Shown: positions 11,301 to 24,120 of the stretch, in pieces
Numbering within the stretch: position 1 is the stretch's first letter
Layout of the letters: each line of letters begins with the position of its first letter
DNA from: Formicarius rufipectus
Lineage: Eukaryota; Chordata; Aves; Passeriformes; Formicariidae
Direction: 5' to 3'
Assembly: GCA_013399695.1 (NCBI GenBank)
Contig: VXAU01006167.1
Span: 372,001 to 436,000 of the forward strand
Length of the DNA stretch: 64,000 nt
Notes under the pieces: generated by a model
The model's database searches: none
Told to the model about the DNA's origin: nothing
Seen by the model: only the letters and a program-made list of their open reading frames with translations
Position numbers and translations under genes: made by a program

Positions 11301-14300
11301 CAGGGGGACCCTCCAACCATGTCCAGCTGTGTTAGTTATTGACTCAAAGGGTTGTTTTTCTCCTCTTCAGCAGAAAGGCATTATCTTTGGTGCTTTCCAT
11401 GCTGGGATGTGTGCTCCCTGCATCAGAGGCTGCCCTTTGTGAATTTAAATCAAATACTGGGTTTTCTAGGTAGTTGTTTAAACAAAGCGGTGTGGGCACT
11501 GGATCACCCATTCCCTGCAGAGGCTCTGAGCCCTGCTGCCCAGTTCGTCATCCACGAGCATCTGTGCTTCCCAGACTGGCTCAGGTTTATTGTTCTATTT
11601 CTTTAGTACTAAAACACTCTATTTCCTTTCATTTAGCAAGCAGGGAATGGGGGATCCTGTTAAAAATACCCTGAGCTCCTGGTGTGCAGCCTGTCTCCTG
11701 GCATTGGCAAGATGCTAGAGCCTGATTTTTGCAGAAAAGGGAGCAGAAACCTCGAAGTTGTCAAGGGGGAAGGGGTTGAGCTTCATCTCTCCTCATTATT
11801 CTCTGAGGACTGCTGCCTATAAATAAGCACAAACCAGCTGGAAAGGTGCCTCAAAGCGCAGAGGTGTAGGCAGGCCTGGGTGATGCTGAGCCTTACCCCT
11901 GTGAGCAGGTCCCTGGAGAGAGCCAAAGCTGTGGCTGATATTTTTTTGTGAAGCTTTCTGGTTCAGCAAAGCATTTACATTCCCCTTGCTGTGTTTTTCC
12001 AAGCTGCAGGCAGAAAGTGGGCTCCAACCCCTTGTTACCCTGGGTCCATCTGCTTTGTGCCCTGCAGCTGGGACCAGTGTGAATTCTTTGAGCAAATTGA
12101 TCCATACTGGGCAGCTGGTTTGGTGTTAAGATACAATGTGTGATTTTTGGAGGTCAGTGCTGGAGGGTGGAGGGCTCTGTGCAACCTGGAACTGTTAGCA
12201 GAGAGCCCTGAGTGTGTGCAGGCAAGTGATCGTGCTCCCAGAGATCTGGGCAGGATGCAGGGAGCTGCTTACTGTGGGATGTGGGGGGTTGTGGGACAAT
12301 TAGAGCACGTGGTCATTGCTCCAGGGAGAAATTCCATCTCATCTGCACTCAGAGTATGAATCCAGTCCTGGCACTGAGTGGGAAAAATGCAAACTTCTCC
12401 CCTCCAGCATCTGTTCTCCAAAGTTACCGTGTGCTTACTGAGGCTTCCTAAGCAGGCCTGAGAAACCATACCTGGTTTAAAATTAATTAAACGAGGTCCT
12501 TCAAGGAAAGGAGTACCTCTTGTGCATGTTCCTATGTCCTGGATGAGCCCTTTGGTGGGCCAGGGTAGTACTTCCAAGTTGGCTGTGTGATCAGTTTTAA
12601 TTGAAACCTCATGTGCTGACTGTGCCTGAGAAAATCAGGCTGTATCTAATGGGAGTTGCTCAAGATGGTGGCTAATTACCGTGATTAGCTGAGCAACAGT
12701 TGGGGTGACTCCTCCTCCTGCTCTGACACTCATCCTGGACCCTGAGGAGTGGCTGCAGCAGCCAGGTAAGGATGGCACCCTGCTTACCCTGGGGGTTGGA
12801 AGGTAGGGCACAGCCCCCCAGCAGTGGGGTGGTCTGTCTGGATGTCACTGCCCCTCTGATTTCCCTATAAATAGGGGGTTTTGCTCTCTGGAAGCAGCTG
12901 GTGAGGGGAGTATTGGTGCTGTGGGCATGGCTGGAGCTGGAACGCCTCCTGCAAGATGATATGGGGTGAGGAACTCTGTCTTAAAATCTTACCCGTGTGA
13001 GTTGAGGCATCTGGGACATGTTGGGAAAGGGGGTCCAGCCCTTGAGTTTTTCCCACCCTATCTTCCTCTGCAGGATTTTTCCCTCTTGTTGGGTCCCCCC
13101 TTCAGTTCTACCCCATCAGATGATGGCTTTGGATGTTTGATCATGGCTTACTAAGCAACCTTAAAAAAAGCCCTGTTTACAAACCCTGTCCCTGATGGGA
13201 ATGAGTCTGGTTCTGTGGGCTGCCTCTTGCCGGCTCCACTCGAAATGTGTCGCTTGCACCGCGTGTTATTTTTAGAGCTGAGGTTTGCAGAATGCAAAAG
13301 CTGGGCAGGTTTTTCCAGGGTGGCAGATTCCTGGGAGGAGGAGGAAGAGGGGACTGGGGTGATCTCTTGCTGTCTACTAGTGTGTGGTGGCTGGTGCTTT
13401 CACTGTTGTCCTCTGGTGAGATGGTGCTCATGTGTCTTTTCCACATCTATGTGGGGGTTTATGGATCCTTTATATGCCTTTCTCCTGGTCCTCCTTGCTC
13501 TGTGTTCAGTGATATTCTTCCCTACTTCCTCGGACTCCAGTGGCTGGTGCTTCCCTGGAGGCTGCTTCAGGTTCCTGGTCTCTCTGCTAGGGTGGTGCAG
13601 CCCTGCCTGTCCTTCCAGCCCTTTTCCTTGCCTGGGAGTAGCTGGATGTGTCTCCAGGGTCCGTGTTGGGATGCACAGGCAGCAGGAGTGGGTTGAATGT
13701 CAGCCTTGCTCCCTCCCCAGCTGCCCTGGGGCTGGACAGATGCAGTGACTCTGTGCTGGTGTAGACCAGCAGCTCTGGGAAGTTGGTCCTGGCGGGAGAG
13801 CGTTGCTTTATCCACTTCCCTTCCTGCCTGTCTGTGCAGCTCCTCTGTCCCCTTCCAGCCTGCTTCTGACCCCCCTCATCTTGCATCCTATAACTTAACC
13901 CCAGCCTACTGCCTGCTCTCTTGTAAACCCTCTCCTGCTCCCTTTCTCTGGGTGCTGATCTCTGGAAGAGATTTCTTCCCCAGCCAGTCTGGCTTTTCCC
14001 AGAGTTGTCACTCCAGAAACTGTCCCCTCTGTAGCTTCTGGGGCATCAAAAGCAGTGCTGGGTCTTGAAGCACTTCCCAGTGTCACAGGCAATGAACTAT
14101 GCCCTGAAACGCCTTTTTGTGTGTTGTGCTGGTGCTGAGCAAGGAGAGGAGAAAAACAGCTCCTTGTGGTGATCCAAGGAATTCAAGGGCAGCCTGCATG
14201 ATAGGCCAGGGTGTAGTCTGGTCATGCACAGAGGTGTCCCCAGCCTCAGAGGCAGCAGTTTGGTTGAAGTAGAAGTGCTTCTATGGAGTGAAGCTGGTTT

Positions 14301-16520
14301 GCACCAGGCAAATTTATGAGAACCAATAAGAGGGGTGAGGAGAGAGTAGAAGCTTTAAAAATGTCCAAATATGATGATGCATGTTGGAATAGAAGTTGAA
14401 CGTTTGGAGGCTTTAGGCTTGGAAGACATCTTTTAGATCTGATGCTGTTTTTCCTCTGGTGGATGTGATATAAAAAGCAGGATTGAAATGAAGCGTCTGC
14501 TGTGTTGGAGTAGACATTTTCCACCAGATAAACTGACCTTTTTTATTTTTTTTCCCTATCCCCATTTCTTGGGACTTTGCTGCTCCAGCAACTCCTGGAG
14601 CTGACACTCCTTGCTCAGCTGGTCTGTCCTGCCCTGTACCTGGTTACCTCCCTACACCCTGGGCTGTCAGTGTTTGTGTGTCTTGGAGGGAGAAATTCTC
14701 ACTCTGTTGCAGGATTTTACCATTCTCCCACTGAGTTATGGTCCAAGTTCCTGTGTCAGACCTTTGTAGTGATGTTGTTCTTCTCCCAGCACCGTGTGGC
14801 CAGGTTACAGCTGGCTGTGGAGCTGGGGAGCAGGGATGCCCTGCCTGCTTTCTGTTCTAGTGCCTGTTTCCAGTCAACTGCCAAAACTTAATCAGTCTCG
14901 TGTTCCACTCGACTTTCTTGTGACTGCTCTGACTTTGTTTTAGTCACTTTATCTGTTTTGCTCATGCAGGTAGCTGTTAGTATTGTATTGGTGGGAGGGT
15001 TTATTAGCCTTGAAGCTGTCACCTGTTTCCTATTTGTTATTCCAGGTATTTAATTTTCTCGTTGCTCCTTGAAAGCTGGAGCTTGTTTTCCCTGTGATTC
15101 CCTCTGGAGGAAGGTGGTTTTACAGCTTCTGCCCCAGAGAGGGAGTGATGGAGTGGGTTTTTGTGTGCCTGGGGATGGGGCTGAGAGCTGGGCTCAGACC
15201 TGGCACAATCCCCTGTTGGGATTTTTGGGTGACTGGAGCTCGCTCATAGCGAAAGCTGTAATCTGAATTAATGTTTTAATTATGTCGGTCTCTTCCCCAA
15301 AGGCTGTTCTCTTTGTTTTTAATTTGTAAAGCTCTTGCATACGATCTTGCTCTTCTCCTGCTCCCATCACCCACACTGTGCAGTTCCCCCTGGGAAGTGA
15401 ACCACAGGCATGGATGCCTTCCCTGACAGGAACATGAACTGCTGCTGGGGCTGTGGAGCTGTTCCTGGAGCACCTAACCCACCAGTGCTCCAAAACAGGA
15501 AAATGTCTTGCTTTGGGTTTCCAGAAGAGGCATTGGGTAATGAGATGGGGAGATCCTGTGCTGTGGATCTCCAAAGCAACTTCCCCCAGGGGTGCAGCTG
15601 ATGGTGGAGAGTGTGATGCTTTTCACCTTGGCATTCTGAAGGTGTTGCCTGCTGCTAGGGATGTGGGTGCTGCTGGGGTGCTCCATGCCTTGGGGAATGG
15701 CATGCAGGGTGCTGAGGATGGGGAAAATTCCCAGGGCAATTCCTGCTGTTGCTCCTGCACTGAAGCAAGGAGTGGGGTCAGTCCTCAGTGCTCCCCTTGC
15801 CATGGGGGCACATGGACAGGGGAGGGGACTCTGGGATGTTGCTATGTGTTTCTCCACGCCTGGAAAAGGGGGAGAAGGGAAAGCAGGTGTGTGTACATGT
15901 ATGTGTGATACTCCAGCCTTGTTATCCTCAGGGGAACTTCCTACCTGTGGTGCCAGTGGAGGAGAGCTGGGGTGAGGCAATGAGAAGAAAAGCTGAAGCT
16001 GCTCTGATGGATCAAATATGTATTTTATTAATAAAGGCTTCCACGGTGATTGGAGTGCCCAGCAGCAGGAGCAGAGTCAAAGTGAGGACTTAAATGCTTT
16101 CAAAAATCAGGATAGAAGGGAGGGGAGGAACTTACGGTGTTTTCATCTCGCTGTTATTCATCAGTTCTCTTAATAATTCAGGTGGATTTTTTTTTAGTAT
16201 TAGAGGAGACTAGACTTGGCAAATAAATGGAATGTGGCTCCTGGAGCTACAGTGTAAGTACTAAGGCTTGACAAATCTTCCTTTTGGGTGATATTGGGTT
16301 CTTGCTGTTAGAAAACAGGAGTAACCCTGCAGCAGGAATTGGTCCACCATATCTTGTGCCTTTGTTGCACATTCAGTATTATTGCTGCTTTATGAGATTG
16401 CCTTGGGAAATGTTTCCATCTGCCCAGGGGATGCTGCTTTGCTGTGGTGGGCTGCCTCACCTGGCACAGTGGGGTGAGAAGGACCTTCCCATCCCCTGCC
16501 TCCATGTGGAGCTTCTCTAA

Positions 16521-16652
16521 CCAGTGCTGGACCAGGTGGATGTGACCAACAGAAATTGGTGCTGCCTGTGTTGATGCCAGTGCTAGCCAAGGTTGGACCA
16601 GGTGGATGTGGCCAGCAGAAATAGATGCTGCCTATGTTGATGCCAGTGCCTT
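16521..16652. repeat. 66-bp tandem duplication, two copies
   Basis: The segment from about 16528 recurs with an exact 66-base offset from 16594 with no indel. Both copies contain TTGGACCAGGTGGATGTG-like and TTGATGCCAGTGC blocks. The second copy differs by a scatter of substitutions, so it is a fairly recent local duplication rather than a long satellite. Confidence 0.85.
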
Positions 16653-19600
16653 CCTACACGTCCTGTGCTGCTGGTGTTAAATCACCCGGGCTGCCAGTGG
16701 CTATTGCTGTGCATCACACTGAGGAGAAGACAAATCACTTCCCTCAGGCCATTCGTGGTTCCCAGCACAATATATAAAAGCTGTCTTGGGGTGTTTAATG
16801 TGTTTCCAAAAGGCTGGAGGGTATGAGTGACTTGAGAAGGTCGCCTTGTGCATTAGATGTCTTTGTTTGGGTTTTAATCCCTTCCCTTTTCTCCTGTGGC
16901 CCCGCCCTCCTTTTTTTTTTTTTGGAGTCTGTAGGTCTGTGGATTCAAGTGTTGAATGCTACAGGCTCTGGACTGCTGTATCATGCTGCTTCCTCCAGCC
17001 AAGGAGATGTGAACATCACGTTGAGGTATAGAAAGATGTAAAGCCTTTAGCTTGTGATCTAAAAATTGAGCTTAAAAAACATTGGCAGGTTTTGTCCTCT
17101 TTTTCAGGTCTGTCTGTTTTCTGAAACTCTGTAGCTGAGGAGGGAGGACTGGGAGAGACTTCTGGTCTGGTCCTGTTTTGGTTGGGGAACGCTTTGTTCT
17201 GGAGGCCTCTCAGCAATGCTTGGTGGGGTTGAAGATGCTGTTGCTGCCATTTCATCTTGATGCCAAACAACTGTGCTTCTCATCTTTGGCCCAAACACAT
17301 GGTTTTCCACATCAGGCTTGTTTTCTGGACTCTTCAGTAAATCAACATCTTGCTTGTTGTGTGTTTTCTCTGAAGCCTCAGTGGCTGGGAATTGCCAGGC
17401 ACTGCTGCTTGTTGAGTTCTGAGCCAGGGTTGCATCTCCATAGCATGGTGCATTGGGCTGGGCCAGCCCATCCTCTGGAGAGAGCTGACTTTTTCCTGAT
17501 TTTCTGTCTCCAGACCCCAGGGTTTCATAAATAACCAGAATATCATTAGATTTGCATGATCCCCCAGGCACACTGCAGTGAATTGGGATGGCATTGTGTT
17601 CTTAGCTCCACGGTGGGATGTGGAGGGGGCTGAGATTCAACCAGAGCAGCCCTGCACTGAGGATGGACTTATTTGGATGCTGCAGATGGGAAGGGACAGG
17701 TTGATGGGTGGCACCACTGTAACCCTCTCTCAGCCTGGGGATGATGCACACTGGAAAAATGCATGGAGAGATCCCCTGAGGAAGGAGGAGAGCTTGCTCC
17801 AGCCTAAGTGCTGCAACTATCCTGCCCACTTTTTCCTTCCTGGGCTGCTGGGGGTTTTCTCCCTCACCAGAGTGGGACAAGGTGTTTGTCCTGTGCCACT
17901 GGCATTGGTCACATCGGGGCCGAGGTGATGACGCCCCTGTGAGCTTGGAGAGTCAGAGGTGTGGAGCCTGTTTTTGGCAAGGATTGCTTTGGATCCAGAG
18001 GGGACTAATTGGTTCTGGTGTGATGGCTGGTGCAGGGTCCCAAGACACCACGATGGTTGGGTGAACCATGGAAGGAGCTGCTATAGGTGCAGCACAAGGT
18101 GAGCACCCGTGGATTCCCCTCCTGCACCCTGTGAGCGCGCTGGGATTGTGCAGCTGCCTGAGGCCGACTGGGGTGAGTGGTTGGAAAGTGGTTGGATTTC
18201 CTGGGTGGAAAACTTATGGCTGGTTGGAGCTGGCCCTGGCAGTGCTCCATGCAGGTTTGGCTGAGGGGTTGAACCCCTTGTTCATGACCACACACCTCTG
18301 TGACTGGGCACTTTGTACAGGAGGTGTCTGAGCCTTGAGCATCCCTGTGTGTTGCCTTGGGGGAAGCCCAGCAACAAGGGTGAAATTGGGCCAGTTCTCT
18401 TGGGTTTAGGGCAAACTCTTGTCCCTCCTGCCACTCCTGGTTAAGTCCTTTCAAGTGACAACCTGGGGGCTGCACTCTTCCCACTGTCCCAAGGCAGCCT
18501 GTGTTTCCATGCCCTCCTTCAGAGCCTGGGGGGCAAAGGTGCAGGTTTTACTTCTTAATTAACAAGCTGCTGCAGTGGGTGCTGAATACGATGGCAGGAG
18601 ACTGGTTACTTTTGTCCTTCTGTACACAATACCAGTCCGTTACGAAAGTTGGAGGTTTTTTTTTCCCCTTTCTTCCTTTTTACTTAATAATTTGGCATTC
18701 GTAGCACAGGGGAGTTTCTGGGAGATGATATGAGGCTGCTTCTACTATGTGTTATTCCACCCCCCTCTGCAGTAGGTTTAGAAATTTATCATCACTGCTT
18801 TGGTTTTGGGCTGTTTTTATTATATTTTTTTTCCCCCTTGGCATATGGAAGTAGCAAGCTTGGAATAAATGCAATCCGTTAGCCGTTTCAAGCAGGCTGT
18901 ACGTGCACGGTGCTCCGTGTCTCGCAGCGGGCTGGGATTTTGAGCAACACTCTGCACTGGCCTCGTGTTACAGCTCCCGTGGGATGTGGAAAGCACCCAA
19001 ACCTCTTCTAGAGGATGCGTCGCTTGGTGTGTAGCATCCTTTGTCCAAGCCTATTTGGGAGGGCTAGGCTGTGCAGTGGGGTCTGTGTCCGCAGTGCTGC
19101 TTCCAGGGCTCCAGATGTGCCGGGCCACATCTGGACCCAGCAGTGCACCACAGGGGTGCAGAGTGCTGTGGTCATCATCTGTGTTGCTCGCTTGGATTAT
19201 CAGAAGGGATGAAAATCCTTTGCCTGTAGGCAAAGGGGGCTTGACCCAGAGATGTTGGCTCAGCTCCTGGCTGTTCGCTGGGTCAGTGTGGGAGACCCCT
19301 GGCTCCTGGAAGTGAGGTGAATACCTGGGTTTGCTCTTGGACCCACACCAAGCTATGGGTGATTCAACACTTTGGGTGGCTGCAAAGAGCCTAAAATCCC
19401 TGTAGACTATTCTTGCCTCTGAGAAGTTTCACCAGAGGTGTAACTTGGATGGTGAGAGCTGTGTTGAGTCTTGTGCTTTGAATCCCAGCCTTACCTCCCG
19501 GCACCACAGGGATGGTGACAGCTTGGGAAGCTCTTTGCAGGCAGCTTAACACTTCTTTTGGGCACTTGCTAGTGTTAACAAGCTTTGCTGCTGAGTTTCT

Positions 19601-20039
19601 GGGGCCAGGTTTTCTGTGCAAAATAAACCTGAACGTGGTGGAAATGAGCCAAGATGCAGTCCGTGTGTGCAAGGCTAGGAGTGAATGGGGGACATTCCAA
19701 GGGGGTGCAGGATGCCTCTGGGAGGTGGGTCATACGTGAGGATCTGCTCTGTATTTGGCTGGCACGTGTAGGACTAGTTTTAGCTTGAAGGTGCTCAGTG
19801 CTCTGGCTCAGGGCATTTTTGGAGTAGGTGGGGCAGGTTTATGTCTTGGTGTCCAACTGGTACTTCCTCAAAAAGGGACTGTGCTTGAGAATGGGAAGGG
19901 GCAGGGGAGGAGGGAGCAGCAAAGTGCTGGACAAAAAGCCTGGTTACTCTGTCAGGATGTTAGAGTTGTTTCACTCTGAGATTTTAGGGAAATAAAAACA
20001 CCAGGACAGACCAGTTGTCTTCAGCTATTTTCCTGGACC

Positions 20040-20105
20040 CATGGCTGTTCCATCCTGGAAGTGTTCAGGGCCAGGTGACAAGGCTGTGTAGCTCTGGGAT
20101 AGAGC
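20040..20105 (+). repeat. Eroded CR1 3' fragment
   Basis: The block TGGCTGTTCCATCCTGGAAG followed by TGTTCAGGGCCAGGTGACAA is recognisable as the CR1 3' region also seen in the better copies at 23.97 kb and 38.84 kb. The terminal part has been lost. Confidence 0.55.
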
Positions 20106-22935
20106 CTGGGAGTGGCTCCTGGAGCTGGAAGAGGCCAGAGGTTTGGCCCTGGCAGCCCCTGCTTTAGGGGAAGCCTTAATTTTGCTGGAGAGCCCTGCTG
20201 CTGGCCCCAGGGACCCTGTGCTGGGTGCTCTTTGGGATGGGGGATCCCATCTGGGTACTTCCAGGCTTTCAGCATCTTCTGTTTTCAGCTTGGGACTGTG
20301 ACAAATCACTGGCCCTGTTGGTAGGGGTTGTCCAGTCCATTTCAGACAGGAGGAAGAGTATAAAAGCCAAGCAGATGTGAACATTATATTCCCAAATGTG
20401 GTGATTCTGTCCTAGTGTGGAGCATGATGGAGTTTTAATGCACTCCAGGCAGACCGACAGGCACTGGAGGAAGGCTGGAGCTCTCACTTGTGGTTCATTT
20501 GGCAGCTAACACACAAACAATGTTTAAAGCAAGAGAATGACCTGGTTTAAACTTGAAATGTTGGGAGTAGAGTATCAGCACCAGCCTGGGAAGGGTGGAT
20601 GTGTCAGCATAGTACCCTCCTGGAAGGGATGAATTTTGGTTGCTGCCACTTGTAGGTGTGCAGGTGAGAGGCTGGGGACTGTGAGGGGTGATTTCTCGGT
20701 TCCTTCTTGTTCAAACATCTTGCTGGTGCTCCAAAGCCTGCTGGCAGAGGTGGATGGCTGGCGGGGGGNTAGGAAGGAGCGAGTGGGCAAGAGGGGGAGT
20801 GATGCTGCCAGAAATAGCAGTGCCCGTTTATGAGTTGCCAAAGGTCTGGAAGCAAATGGGCTCTGCTGGTGTCCAGTGTGAGCAGGCATGGGTGTAGTGG
20901 TGAGTGGGGGAAGCATGCTGGATAACCTGGCAGTGCTGGGTGGCTGTGCCATGCTGGAGGAGAACCCCCCAGGTGTCTGCAGGCTGAGTGACATACGCTC
21001 TCAGTCTCGCGCTGCCGGTCCTCAGCCATCCTCGAGATGTCTGAAAATTACAGATGGCAGTTCCCCAGTGTAAAAAGAGCTGTGTATTGCCTGTGGAGGA
21101 GCCCTGTCTGCCTTCCTGGAGATGGAGAGGGATGAATGGGGGTGCCACTGATGAATAGCTGTTTGCTTGTTGTCCTGAGGTGAGTGCTGATGTTTGCAAA
21201 TATGCCAAAGTTCAAGTGCACACACTGCTCTAAAAGGGCCAGTTTCATGAGTTATGAGCTAATTGAGCCTTTGGGCATCATTTCAGCAAGGAGATGGGGC
21301 TGTGATGTATGAAGCAGTCAACCTGGGTCAGAGCAAAGCTCCCTCTATTTCCATTCCTGGACTGACTGCTCAGCCAGGATTGTAGAGGATGCTGGACTGG
21401 ACCTGATGTGCATCTTATTTCTCACACTGTTCTTTATATCTTACATATATTTTATGTTGCTCTTTTCCAGTGGGATCTTCCCAGGATCCAGCTATCAGCA
21501 GGACAGAGCTTGGAGATTGGGGCTAGGCTGGTATCCCTGGCTGTGCCTGTCCTCCTTTCCTCCCTGTATTATTCTCATTCTTAATTTGAGCTCATTTGCA
21601 CTACACTTGAGTGTCCCACAAAGCAGCTATCTGGCAGGAAGGTTGCTTTGGTATAAATTATTCCAAGAAACGTGCTTCAGAGGGATGAAACAGCAGAGAT
21701 GAAATAATGCCACAAATACAGAGGAGAAGGAGGGAAGGCAATCGTGGCTCGATGCCAGAGATTGTAGCAAACGGGTAAAAGAAAGGAAAGCAGAACTGGG
21801 TGAGCTCTCATTCTGAGAAGTGGTTTGAGGAGGAGAGGGAGCCCCATGATAAGGTGGTGGCTTTGGTCCAAAGGGAAGTGCTGGAGTTGCTGGCTGTAAG
21901 GAAACAAGGCAGACAGTGGGTGATTGGCACCCTTGTGACTGTGGTTTGGAGGGGCAATTGGCACTGGGAATTGGAGGCAGACCTGTGTTGCTGGTGGGAG
22001 AGGAGACCACCCACACAGCTGGGTGTATCCAAAAGAGGAGTGCCTAAAAACACCATGCTCTGTGCCTGTTCCCTTGTCAGGGTAGCTTCCAGAAGTGCAA
22101 ACTCTTGGCACTGTAGTGCAGTGACTGGGCTCGTGCTCATGCTGGCTTAGCCCAGCAGTCCTCAGTCCACCAGTGCTGGCTGCCATTGGGAACCAGAAGG
22201 AAGGAGCCAGGCTTTCCCAAGGGTCTTCCTGGTCTCTCCTGGGCAGGAGAAGGGCCCCTGAGACCTGCTTGGGGATGTGTGTTGGGTGGGAGATGAGGAC
22301 TGGGTGCTTGCTGAACCAGGTTCTCAGTCCTGGTGGAGAAAGCAGGATTGCTAAAACGTTCTTTTTAGTAGCTCTACAGAAACACTTATTTGGTTTTCTC
22401 CCATCTCCCCAGGGAGAAACTGGGCTTGGAGGATGAGCTCTGGGGATGTGTGGCAGCTTGGAGTGGCTGAGGATGGCAGGAACAGGGATGACTGTAGAAT
22501 GGGAGGAAGGAGAGGGACTGGTCCAAGGTTTTGCTCCTGAGCAGCTTAATGTCCTGGCTCTTAATGTTAGGCTCTCCTAACCAGAAGGGAAGCTGGTTGC
22601 TTGCTGGAGGGTTCTCAGAGCCTGATTTGTGCATCTGTTGACAGGCAAGAAATTCCTTTTTATTGTCCATTTGTCCCAAGCCTGCTCAAGCCAGGACAAG
22701 GTAAAAGGATAAGGTAAGGCAAATCCAGTCATTTCTCCATAGTGTGTGAGGTGAACAAGAACTGGTTATAGAACACTTGCATGAAGGAGCGAAAGGAAAA
22801 ACTGCTTTTCCTCCTTTAGGGTGGCATCAGGAAGGTTTTGCTCTGTTTACCAGTGATTTGGGGCTCTGCACTGTCCTTGTGGCTGTAGATGCTGGTGAGG
22901 ACCCTGCAGTGAAGGAGACACAGCACATGTTCTTC

Positions 22936-23160
22936 ATATAATCCTGGAATGGTTTGAGTTAGAAGGGACCTTAAAGATACCTCATTCCACTCCCCTGCCG
23001 TGGGCAGGGACACTTTTCCACTAGACCAAGTTGCTCAGAGCTCCATTCAGCCTGGCCTTGAACATTTCCAGGGATAAGGCAGCCACAACTTCTCTGGGCA
23101 GCCTGTGCCAGAGCCTCACCACCCTCACAGGGAGCAATTTCCTCCCCCAGCATGGCAGGA
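22936..23160 (-). repeat. CR1 LINE fragment
   Basis: It begins on the left with the reverse complement of the CR1 terminus (ATAATCCTGGAATGGTTTGA). It runs through the GTGGGCAGGGACAC, CTGGCCTTGAACATTTCC and CCTCACCACCCTCACAGGG blocks. After about 23150 similarity fades. Confidence 0.9.
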
Positions 23161-23744
23161 CAGACTTATTCTCTATCCCTTTCCCTTCTTCACTGTGCAA
23201 GAGATTGTCTTCATTTTTGCACAAACAGTAAGACCTTTTCAGCGAGTCTTTGTACATAATGGGAACTGAAGTCAAAGAATAAAGCCTGCTGTCTCTCACC
23301 TTTACAGCATCCCTTTGTTTTACCCTCTCAGGGGTGCTGTGACTCCTTGTGCAGGGAATCTGATGTTTGCATGATGGCAAAATTACCTTTGCAGGTCTAT
23401 TAAGCAATGACACACGTTGTGGTTTGTGAGTCACCTCAGTGAAGGCACTGTTGGAAATGAGAACTCGTTCTCCCTGGCTTTGCCAGGTTAAACATTAATT
23501 TTGGGGCCACAGGGTGCCTTCCTCCTGCTATGCTGTAGTCCAAGCCGTGTGTGTGTCCTTCCTGCCACATCCCAGCAGGAAGCTCCTGGCTAAGACAGGT
23601 GAGTTTTGGGGAAGCTGTAAGTTGGAGCGTGGAGACAGAACTGGGACATGTGCTGACAATGCCTGGGATGCATCAGGTGCTGCTCAGACCCATGACAACC
23701 CTGTGGGGAGCCCAGATCACTCCTGGCTCTCATATTCACCCCTC

Positions 23745-24120
23745 CTTTGAGAACTGGCTGAAGGAGGTGGGGTTGTTCAGCCTGGAGAGGGAAGGGCTGT
23801 GGGGAGACCTTAAAGCACCTTCCAGTGCCTCAAGTGCCTTGGGTGAGAGCCTGGAGCGACAGGACAGGGGGAAATGGCTTCAGACTGAAAGAGGGCAGGT
23901 TAGATTAGATGTTGGGAAGAAAATGAGTGTGGTGATCCACTGGCACAGGTTGCCCTGAGAAGCTGTGGCTGCCCCATCCCTGGAAGTGTTCAAGGCCAGG
24001 TTGGATGGGGCTACGAACAGCCTGGTCTAATGAAAGGTGTCCCTGCATGACCATGGTAGGCAGGATTGGAACCAAATAATTTTCCAAGTCCCTTTCAACC
24101 CATTTCATTATTCTATGATC
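23745..24120 (+). repeat. CR1 LINE fragment, complete 3' end
   Basis: Sense-strand CR1: the ORF2 end (GTTCAGCCTGGAGAGGGAAG), the GAGGGCAGGTTAGATTAGAT block and the GGAAGTGTTCAAGGCCAGGT block, ending in TTCATTATTCTATGATC. It sits about 600 bases from the oppositely oriented copy at 22936-23160, so the two together form a loose inverted pair. Confidence 0.93.

Larger units (their letters stand above)
8331..22934. other. Long non-coding stretch, no gene recognised
   Basis: No exon with codon bias plus splice sites was found on either strand. What can be named is a 66-base tandem duplication at 16521-16650, a probable eroded CR1 tail at 20040-20105, a TG run at 8409-8422 and T-rich tracts near 14540, 16912 and 18655. 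If the CpG island at 8 kb is a CACNA1E promoter, this is part of the first 5' UTR intron. Otherwise it is intergenic. Confidence 0.55.

Noticed and set aside
13215..13748. 177-codon + frame rich in Cys, Leu and Ser
   Set aside because: It looks hydrophobic enough to suggest a membrane protein, but it overlaps equally long frames in other phases, has no splice context and shows no recognisable motif.
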